A stretch of 9,714 nucleotides of DNA from Robiginitomaculum sp. (GTDB taxonomy: Bacteria > Pseudomonadota > Alphaproteobacteria > Caulobacterales > Maricaulaceae), in the NCBI GenBank assembly GCA_026982235.1, contig JALSHM010000434.1, positions 1 through 9,714 on the forward strand, written 5' to 3'. How positions within the stretch are numbered: the stretch's first letter is position 1; each line of letters begins with the position of its first letter. Both the position numbers and the translations under genes were made by a program. Under the pieces are notes generated by a model that was not told where the DNA came from, did no database searches, and worked only from the letters and a program-made list of their open reading frames with translations. Shown piece by piece: positions 1 to 5,735 of the stretch.

Positions 1-981
1 TAAGGCAGGAATATCCTCGCGGCGATCTCGTAAAGCCGGAATTTCAATAGGGAATACATTGAGGCGGTAATATAGATCTTCGCGAAACTCACCCGCTTTT
101 ACGGCATCAGCTAAGTCGCGATTAGTAGCAGAGATAATCCGTACATCTACCTTAACCGGGCGTTTTGATCCGATAGGGTCAACTTCACCTTCTTGGAGAA
201 CCCGGAGCAATTTAACCTGCATAGCGAGGGGCAATTCACCGACCTCATCGAGAAACAGCGTGCCCGTATTGGCTTCTTGGAATTTCCCAAGATGCTTGGT
301 ATTAGCGCCAGTAAAACTACCTTTTTCGTGACCAAATAAAATACTTTCGACTAGGTTTTCCGGGATAGCACCACAATTGACCGTAATAAACGGCTTGCCA
401 ATACGCTCAGATGTGCCTTGAATGGCTCGCGCCACCACTTCTTTACCAACACCACTTTCACCCGTAATCAAGATAGGAATATTAGCTTTTGCGCCGCGCT
501 CGCCCATGGCAACAACGCTGCGCATAGACGAAGCATTACCGATAAGATCATCAAATGTTAACTCGCCCGCACTGCTTTTCTTGAGCCGCGTCACTTCACC
601 GACTAACGTTTTTAATTCCAGTGCATTGCGCAAGGAAACAATAATACGTTCACGGCTAGCAGGCTTGACCAAGAAATCTCGTGCGCCCGCCTGCATGGCG
701 GCCACAACCGCATCAATACTGCCCTTACCCGTTAGGACGATAACAGGCAATTCGGGACGTTTTGCCGATATTTCTTTTAAGGTGTCCATGCCATCACGGC
801 CTGGCATCACTAAATCTAACAATATTAAATCAATTGTTTTACCGTCTGAAGACAGAGCTATATCCAAAGCTGCATCCCCGTCAGAAGCTTGCAATGTAGA
901 AAAACCGCTTTTTTCGATCACCGCCTGCAATATGCGCCGCTGAGTCGGATCATCATCAACGATAAGTACCGTTTTACCCAT
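1..981 (-). CDS. Sigma-54-dependent response regulator, NtrC type (C-terminus outside window)
   Basis: Reading the minus strand from the ATG at 981-979 gives 327 codons open to the window edge. Residues 1-120 are a receiver domain with the acidic cluster D9-D11, phospho-acceptor D56 (context ILLDLVMPG), T84 and K106. Residues about 145-327 are the AAA+ sigma-54 activation domain: Walker A GESGVGKE (174-181), the sigma-54 contact loop as GSFTGA (221-226, usually GAFTGA), Walker B TLFLDE (241-246) and the FREDLYYRLNVFP segment (299-311) with arginine-finger candidates R300 and R306. The Fis-type DNA-binding domain should lie beyond the window. The start is supported by AGGTGA at 987-992, five bases upstream. 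The protein should receive phosphate from a sensor kinase and remodel RNA polymerase-sigma-54 at target promoters. Targets and partner kinase are not visible. It resembles a regulator family widespread in alphaproteobacteria, possibly the one including Caulobacter TacA, but I cannot establish that, so no symbol is given. Confidence 0.95.
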   Translation of the reverse strand, partial: MGKTVLIVDDDPTQRRILQAVIEKSGFSTLQASDGDAALDIALSSDGKTIDLILLDLVMPGRDGMDTLKEISAKRPELPVIVLTGKGSIDAVVAAMQAGARDFLVKPASRERIIVSLRNALELKTLVGEVTRLKKSSAGELTFDDLIGNASSMRSVVAMGERGAKANIPILITGESGVGKEVVARAIQGTSERIGKPFITVNCGAIPENLVESILFGHEKGSFTGANTKHLGKFQEANTGTLFLDEVGELPLAMQVKLLRVLQEGEVDPIGSKRPVKVDVRIISATNRDLADAVKAGEFREDLYYRLNVFPIEIPALRDRREDIPAL

Positions 982-1250
982 TATATTCACCTGTTTTTAT
1001 GCCAAAAGACATGTTCGGTCGGGTTTTCCCAACTCATTTCAGCGGCCAACATACCCCAAAGGCGTAAATTTGCTCTTAAGGCCAGAAAAATTTATGAGAG
1101 ATTTATAGGTGGTTTGTAGTATTTATTCGGTAATTTATTTGAATTGCCCGTATTATCGAAATCCCGCACTTGTATATGCAACGGTTCCTGTGTTATTTGT
1201 CCTCTAAATAAGCACATGACTGAATAAATTAACATCAGAGGGAGTATTCC
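982..1250. promoter_or_regulatory. Divergent intergenic region between regulator and oxidase/transhydrogenase operon
   Basis: These 269 bases separate the minus-strand regulator from the plus-strand operon and must hold the start signals of both. The part from about 1085 to 1250 is AT-rich. Four copies of ATTTAT start at 1090, 1101, 1121 and 1133. A TATTAT at 1151-1156 resembles a -10 element but has no good -35 at the right distance, so I do not name a promoter. The ribosome binding site of the downstream gene is AGAGGGAG at 1237-1244. I see no convincing small gene here; the short frames crossing 889-1119 show no recognisable protein. Confidence 0.5.
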
Positions 1251-1538
1251 ATGTCAGATTACGTTCACGGCAAAATGTCCATCGTTGGGCAAGACAAAAC
1301 TTTCAAAGGCTTTGTCAAAATTTCTGCATTTGCCACGGCTTTTTTCATTGTTGTCTTGTTAATGCCAATTTTAGTGTTCGCCGCAAATGTGAGCTGGCCA
1401 TTGGCGCTCATTATCACATTTATTGTCGGCATCGTGATTTCTCCAGCTTTTAAACTCGGCGGTGGCTGGTATGCCACATTATTTGGCTTAGCCATATTAG
1501 CAGGTGTAATCGGTATGTTTTTCTCGGCCATTACTTAA
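1251..1538 (+). CDS. aa3-type cytochrome c oxidase subunit IV-like small membrane protein, C-terminally extended
   Basis: A 95-residue protein. Its first ~45 residues match the pattern of the bacterial aa3 cytochrome oxidase subunit IV family (Pfam COX4_pro_2): an N-terminal HGxM-I-Q--TF-GF-K signature (YVHGKM at 4-9, KTFKGFVK at 16-23) followed by one hydrophobic helix (about 22-45). Known members, such as Paracoccus subunit IV, end near there at about 50 residues. This protein continues with two more hydrophobic stretches (about 49-65 and 73-92) joined by a glycine-rich turn (KLGGGW, 68-73). The start is supported by AGAGGGAG six bases upstream. It is the first gene of the run, 29 bases before pntAA. 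In the family it is an accessory single-helix subunit without known catalytic residues. Whether this protein binds the oxidase, the transhydrogenase or neither cannot be told from sequence; no other oxidase subunit is in the window. Confidence 0.75.
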   Translation: MSDYVHGKMSIVGQDKTFKGFVKISAFATAFFIVVLLMPILVFAANVSWPLALIITFIVGIVISPAFKLGGGWYATLFGLAILAGVIGMFFSAIT

Positions 1539-1553
1539 TTCTTCGTGCGCTAT

Positions 1554-1560
1554 AAAAGGA
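1554..1560 (+). promoter_or_regulatory. Ribosome binding site selecting the TTG start of pntAA
   Basis: AAAAGGA lies seven bases before the TTG at 1568-1570. No ATG or GTG in frame gives the family's usual beginning (MKIAVIKET), so this site is what supports the rare start codon. Confidence 0.7.
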
Positions 1561-1567
1561 TACTATC

Positions 1568-2695
1568 TTGAAAATTGCAGTCATTAAAGAAACGGGTGCG
1601 GACGAAGCCCGGGTCGCGGCCACACCGGATGCGGTTAAATTTTATGTATCCGCAGGTCATAGCGTAAACGTCACCAAGGGTGCAGGCAAGAAAGCCAATA
1701 TCAGCGATGCGGACTATAAAGACGCAGGCGCGACGATTAGCGCTACCAATGATGCGTGCGTAAAAACAGCAGATTTTGTTATGTCTATTAACGGCGGCAC
1801 CAAAGCCCTCGTGGCCAAAATGAAAAAGGGCGCAGGTATATTTGGTCTGATGAACCCAACCGACCATCCTGATTATGCCAAAGCTTGTGCAAAGGCGGGG
1901 GTGACGGCTTATGCGGGCGAATATATTCCGCGTATCTCCCGCGCCCAAAGCATGGATATTCTCTCGTCCCAATCAAACCTGTCCGGCTATAGAAGTGTCG
2001 TCGAAGCCGCCGCTATTTATGGCCGTGCCTTTCCAATGATGATGACAGCAGCCGGCACGATCGCCCCGGCTAAAGCCTTTATCATGGGTGCAGGTGTGGC
2101 CGGCTTGCAAGCCATTGCCACAGCCCGGCGCCTGGGTGCAGTGACCACAGCCACAGATGTGCGCCCCGCCGCCAAAGAACAAGTGGCGTCCCTCGGCGCA
2201 AAATTTATCGCGGTGGAGAACGAAGAATTTAAAGAGGCCGAAACGGCTGGTGGTTATGCCAAGCAGATGTCTGCGGAATATCAAAAATTACAGGCCGAAC
2301 TGACCGCCAAGCATATTGCCAAACAAGATATTGTCATCACAACGGCATTGATACCGGGGCGTCCTGCGCCGCGCCTTATCACCAAAGCCATGATTAAGAC
2401 CATGAAGCCAGGTTCGGTTCTGGTCGATTTGGCTATAGAACGCGGCGGCAATGTTGAGGGTGCAAAGCCCGGCGAGATTGTCACCACTACGAACGGCGTA
2501 AAAATTGTCGGCCTACTCAACTGGCCGTCCCGTATGGCCGCAGATAGTTCGTCATTATTCGCCCGCAATATCCGCAACTTCTTGCCATTGGTCACCAGCG
2601 AGGACGGCGCATACGCCCCAGACTGGGACGACGAAATCATCCAAGGCTGCGCCCTAACCAAGGACGGCAAAGTCGTCCACGAACGTCTACTTTAG
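1568..2695 (+). CDS. pntAA: Proton-translocating NAD(P) transhydrogenase, alpha subunit part 1 (NAD(H)-binding domain I)
   Basis: This 375-residue protein is the cytoplasmic, peripheral NAD(H)-binding component (dI). It passes hydride from NADH to NADP+ bound on the beta subunit while protons cross the membrane. The sequence has the alanine dehydrogenase/PNT fold. The N-terminal half starts MKIAVIKETG and carries the PRISRAQSMD segment (121-130), whose R122, Q127 and D130 have the same spacing as the R-Q-D triad of the Rhodospirillum rubrum enzyme. The Rossmann glycine motif GAGVAG is at 174-179, followed by TATDVRPAAKEQ (194-205) with D197 at the position that prefers NAD over NADP. Length is close to the R. 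rubrum protein (about 384). Translation starts at TTG. The stop codon overlaps the ribosome binding site of pntAB. No key residue is missing. Confidence 0.97.
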   Translation: MKIAVIKETGADEARVAATPDAVKFYVSAGHSVNVTKGAGKKANISDADYKDAGATISATNDACVKTADFVMSINGGTKALVAKMKKGAGIFGLMNPTDHPDYAKACAKAGVTAYAGEYIPRISRAQSMDILSSQSNLSGYRSVVEAAAIYGRAFPMMMTAAGTIAPAKAFIMGAGVAGLQAIATARRLGAVTTATDVRPAAKEQVASLGAKFIAVENEEFKEAETAGGYAKQMSAEYQKLQAELTAKHIAKQDIVITTALIPGRPAPRLITKAMIKTMKPGSVLVDLAIERGGNVEGAKPGEIVTTTNGVKIVGLLNWPSRMAADSSSLFARNIRNFLPLVTSEDGAYAPDWDDEIIQGCALTKDGKVVHERLL

Positions 2696-2705
2696 AGGAT
2701 TTAAG

Positions 2706-3044
2706 ATGGAAATGATTATTATGGCAGGCGGCGCCGGGATTTCTCCCGTCGTGTTTCAACTAGCAATCTTTGTTCTAGCGATATTTGTTGGCTATTTTGT
2801 GGTTTGGGCGGTGACGCCCGCCCTACACACACCGCTCATGGCAGTGACCAATGCAATCTCCTCAGTGATTATCGTAGGCGCACTTGTCGCCGTATCCACA
2901 GCGGCTGCGTCTTCGTCCGGCGGGGGCGGTATCAACCTCCCCAGCGGGCTAGGTTTCATCGCCACCCTCCTATGCGCAGTCAACATTTTCGGCGGCTTCT
3001 TGGTCACCCAACGCATGCTCGCCATGTATAAGAAGAAGGGGTAA
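2706..3044 (+). CDS. pntAB: NAD(P) transhydrogenase, alpha subunit part 2 (membrane domain II, N-terminal part)
   Basis: A 112-residue membrane protein that supplies the alpha-side helices of the proton channel. Three hydrophobic helices are visible at about 15-36, 44-66 and 81-102. The second begins in the family signature VTPALHTPLMAVTNAIS (36-52), including N49. A serine/glycine-rich loop (69-76) separates helices 2 and 3. It is somewhat shorter than the R. rubrum protein (about 139), mainly at the N-terminus. The ATG at 2706 is served by AGAGGA at 2694-2699, which overlaps the pntAA stop codon; ATGs at codons 3 and 6 are possible but less well placed. The separate pntAA and pntAB genes correspond to the single fused pntA of enterobacteria. 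pntB follows after three bases. Confidence 0.96.
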   Translation: MEMIIMAGGAGISPVVFQLAIFVLAIFVGYFVVWAVTPALHTPLMAVTNAISSVIIVGALVAVSTAAASSSGGGGINLPSGLGFIATLLCAVNIFGGFLVTQRMLAMYKKKG

Positions 3045-3047
3045 GCC

Positions 3048-4457
3048 GTGAACTTTGAAATGACACCAAACCTCGCCGCCGTCCTTTATATGGTCTCTGG
3101 CGTCTTGTTTATTTTGTCCCTGCACGGGCTATCTTCACCTGCATCTTCTCGGCGCGGTAATGTGTTTGGCATGATCGGTATTGCCATTGCCATCATTACC
3201 ACCATGCTTTTCTACGGTATTAGCGGCACGGGTCTTGTTTTGATGCTTGTTGCATTGGTGATTGGCGGCAGTCTTGGGGCTTTGATTGCCAAGAAAATTC
3301 CCATGACCGATATGCCGCAGCTTATTGCAGGTTTTCACTCATTGGTCGGCATGGCCGCAGTTTGTGTAGCTGTTGCGGCGTTCTTTGCACCCCACAATTT
3401 TGGCATTGGCGAGGTCGGTGAAATTCACGGTATAAGCCTGTTAGAGATGTCCTTAGGTGCCGCCATTGGTGCGATCACCTTTTCCGGATCTGTTATTGCA
3501 TTTCTCAAGCTCAACGGCAATATGTCCGGCGCCCCGATTACCTTTAAGGGACAACATTTATTAAACTTGTTGCTTGGCCTCGGTATTGCTGCCCTCATCG
3601 GTATATTGATGAAGTCCGGTGGTGCCGACCAGAACGTCTTCCTTGCCATTGTTGCTATTGCATTCTTACTGGGTTTTTTATTGATTATCCCCATCGGTGG
3701 AGCCGACATGCCTGTGGTTATCTCTATGCTCAACTCCTACTCAGGTTGGGCGGCGGCAGCGCTCGGCTTTACGCTCGGTAATGTGGCGCTCATCGTGACA
3801 GGTGCTTTAGTTGGTTCCTCTGGTGCCATACTTTCGTATATTATGTGCAAAGCCATGAACCGCTCATTCATCAGCGTTATCCTCGGTGGGTTTGGCGCGG
3901 AGGCTACGTCCAGCGGCAGCGAAAAAGTACAGCGCCCGGTCAAACAGGGTTCTGCCGATGATGCAGCTTTCATTATGAAAAACGCCTCCAAAGTTATCAT
4001 TGTGCCCGGTTACGGTCTTGCCGTTGCCCAAGCTCAGCACGCCACCCGCGAAATGGCGGACAAACTCAAAGAGGAAGGCGTCGAAGTGGTTTATGCAATC
4101 CACCCAGTTGCGGGTCGTATGCCCGGCCATATGAATGTTTTGCTTGCCGAAGCCAATGTGCCTTATGATGAAGTGTTTGAACTTGAAGACATCAATTCGG
4201 AATTTGCCAATGCCGAAGTCGCCTTCGTTATCGGTGCTAATGACGTCACCAACCCTGCGGCCAAGACTGACCCGGAAAGCCCCATATACGGCATGCCGAT
4301 TTTGGATGTGGACAAAGCCACTACCGTTCTATTTGTCAAACGATCTCTGTCCGCTGGCTATGCCGGTATCGACAATGATTTGTTCTATGCAGACGGCACA
4401 ATGATGCTCCTTGCCGACGCTAAAAAAATGGTTGAGGATATTATAAAGGCGCTTTAA
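3048..4457 (+). CDS. pntB: NAD(P) transhydrogenase, beta subunit (membrane domain II plus NADP(H)-binding domain III)
   Basis: A 469-residue protein. Residues 1-270 hold the membrane domain with about nine hydrophobic helices. AGFHSLVG (94-101) contains H97, the counterpart of E. coli beta-His91 in the proton path, and D220 (IGGADMP) corresponds to E. coli beta-Asp213. Residues about 290-469 form the cytoplasmic NADP(H)-binding domain: GYGLAVAQAQ (321-330), HPVAGRMPGHMN (352-363), GANDVTNPA (396-404) and KRSLSAGYAG (431-440), all close to the E. coli protein, which also ends in DAILKAL-like sequence as here (DIIKAL). The GTG start three bases after the pntAB stop is preceded by AAGGGG at 3036-3041, inside the end of pntAB, so the two are very likely translationally coupled. 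With PntAA and PntAB it completes the transhydrogenase. Confidence 0.98.
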   Translation: MNFEMTPNLAAVLYMVSGVLFILSLHGLSSPASSRRGNVFGMIGIAIAIITTMLFYGISGTGLVLMLVALVIGGSLGALIAKKIPMTDMPQLIAGFHSLVGMAAVCVAVAAFFAPHNFGIGEVGEIHGISLLEMSLGAAIGAITFSGSVIAFLKLNGNMSGAPITFKGQHLLNLLLGLGIAALIGILMKSGGADQNVFLAIVAIAFLLGFLLIIPIGGADMPVVISMLNSYSGWAAAALGFTLGNVALIVTGALVGSSGAILSYIMCKAMNRSFISVILGGFGAEATSSGSEKVQRPVKQGSADDAAFIMKNASKVIIVPGYGLAVAQAQHATREMADKLKEEGVEVVYAIHPVAGRMPGHMNVLLAEANVPYDEVFELEDINSEFANAEVAFVIGANDVTNPAAKTDPESPIYGMPILDVDKATTVLFVKRSLSAGYAGIDNDLFYADGTMMLLADAKKMVEDIIKAL

Positions 4458-4508
4458 GCTTAGTGAAATGAAAAACATTCAAAACCCGCAAACAGCACTG
4501 AGGATTTC

Positions 4509-4895
4509 GTGAAAACACTCTCCCCCATACGGCTTTTTTGGCTATGCCTTGGTTGCCTGTGTGTCGGCTTGGGGACGCTGGGTGTGTTCTTGCCACTACT
4601 CCCGACAACCTCCTTTATGCTAGTTGCCGCTTTCGCATTTGCGCGTTCCTCGCCTAGATTACATAATTGGCTCATTACCCATAAAATTTTTGGTCCCTTG
4701 ATTTTGAATTGGCAGACACACCGCGCCATTGCTCCGCGCGCGAAATTCATGAGTATTTTAACTTTGGTCGCAGTTGTCGGTATTTCAGTATTTTTTCATA
4801 TCCCGACTTCGATTTTGATTATACAAATCATCGTATTGTCATGTGTTGCGATTTTTCTTTTGACGCGCCCAATACCACCCAAAATAATCTCTTAA
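4509..4895 (+). CDS. YbaN/DUF454 family inner-membrane protein
   Basis: A 128-residue hydrophobic protein of the YbaN (DUF454) family, close in length to E. coli YbaN (125). The family core GTLGVFLPLLPTTSFMLVA (22-40) followed by AFAFARSSPRLHNWL (41-55) is nearly the E. coli sequence, and LNWQTHRAI (66-74) matches its FWQKHHAM segment. Hydrophobic stretches lie at about 8-30, 33-47, 82-97 and 100-118, so three or four membrane helices. The function of the family is not established. The GTG start has TGAGGA at 4499-4504, four bases upstream. It lies 51 bases after pntB with no visible terminator, and 7 bases before the hydrolase reading frame, so it probably shares a transcript with both. Confidence 0.93.
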   Translation: MKTLSPIRLFWLCLGCLCVGLGTLGVFLPLLPTTSFMLVAAFAFARSSPRLHNWLITHKIFGPLILNWQTHRAIAPRAKFMSILTLVAVVGISVFFHIPTSILIIQIIVLSCVAIFLLTRPIPPKIIS

Positions 4896-4902
4896 ATATA
4901 CT

Positions 4903-5735
4903 ATGAGAAACTCTCTTGCCTTGGGTAAAGTAATTGTCTTTGGCATAGTTATTACTTACCTCATTGCACTATTTGCAATCTATTTTGTCCAGCGTAGCTT
5001 TATATATTTTCCGCCCAAAGAGCCCATCCCGGATTGGTTTTCCACAGAACATAATGAGCAAATACTCCCCATCGCCATAGGCAATATTGGCGAAATTAAA
5101 TCCATTTACAGCCCACCTCCCACAGATGCCGCCCCGGTCATATTATTCATACACGGCAATGGTAGCGCGGCACATCAGTACACGGCGCATTTTAAGGCGT
5201 TCAAAGCGTGGGGTCTTGGCTATCTCGCCGTAGAATTCCCTGGTTATGCGGACAATCCTGGCAAGCCCAATGAGCGAGATATTTTACGTACCGCTCTGGC
5301 CAATTATGATGCCTTGATGTCGAAAAATATCGCACCAGAACGTATCGTCCTATACGGCGATAGCTTAGGTGCAGCAGCGGCGGTGCATGTGGCAAGCGAG
5401 CGTCAACTGCTGGGCTTATATTATCTGCACCATTCTTATCTATGCAGGCTATGGCACGCAAACAAATGCCGTGGTTCCCGACATCTATATTGCTTAAAGA
5501 CAAATACAGGTCGGACTTGAAAATGCCGTCAATTACCGAACCGCTATTGGTATTGCACGGCGATGCGGACGCGCTCATCCCCCATAGCCAAGGTCAGGCT
5601 TTGTTCGAACTACATCAAAGCGATGACAAGCAATTCGTCCTCATCAAAGACGGTCAGCACCATTTATGGAATACAAAAATGCCAATATATATCAAAGCGG
5701 CGATTGAGCGTTTCACCAATCAAAGTTTACCGTGA
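4903..5735 (+). pseudogene. Membrane-anchored alpha/beta hydrolase (BEM46/YfhR-like), interrupted by a one-base frameshift
   Basis: From the ATG at 4903 the frame encodes an N-terminal membrane helix (about 8-29), the RSFIYFPPKEP segment (31-41), the oxyanion-region motif FIHGNGS (82-88) and the nucleophile elbow GDSLG (152-156, S154). After codon 172 (TTA at 5416-5418) family similarity jumps to the next frame, which reads LSAPFLSMQ from 5421 and supplies the candidate acid D223 (HGDADALIP) and H253 (DGQHHLW) before a stop at 5733-5735. Restoring one base between 5418 and 5419 gives a normal 277-residue protein with a complete Ser-Asp-His triad. As it stands the first frame runs on to 5520 as 205 residues lacking Asp and His. 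I see no slippery heptamer at the shift. It could be a true inactivating mutation or a sequencing error. No clear ribosome binding site precedes 4903; coupling to the gene seven bases upstream is likely. Substrate unknown. Confidence 0.85.

Noticed and set aside
1018..1033. GGGTTTTCCC hairpin at 1021-1030 as a terminator or operator
   Set aside because: The stem is only three base pairs and does not extend; no U-rich tail follows.
1061..1073. Possible sigma-54 promoter (GG ... GC) upstream of the oxidase/transhydrogenase operon
   Set aside because: The GG at 1061-1062 and GC at 1072-1073 are separated by nine bases instead of the required ten, and the flanking consensus is poor.
422..1119. 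Plus-strand open frames of 173 and 76 codons opposite and beyond the regulator gene
   Set aside because: The first lies entirely antisense to the receiver and AAA+ domains, whose motifs are unmistakable on the minus strand. The second runs from that gene into the intergenic region, has no binding site and no recognisable protein features.
5416..5427. Programmed -1 ribosomal frameshift in the hydrolase
   Set aside because: The sequence at the transition does not fit the X XXY YYZ heptamer and I see no obvious downstream stem, so mutation or sequencing error is simpler.
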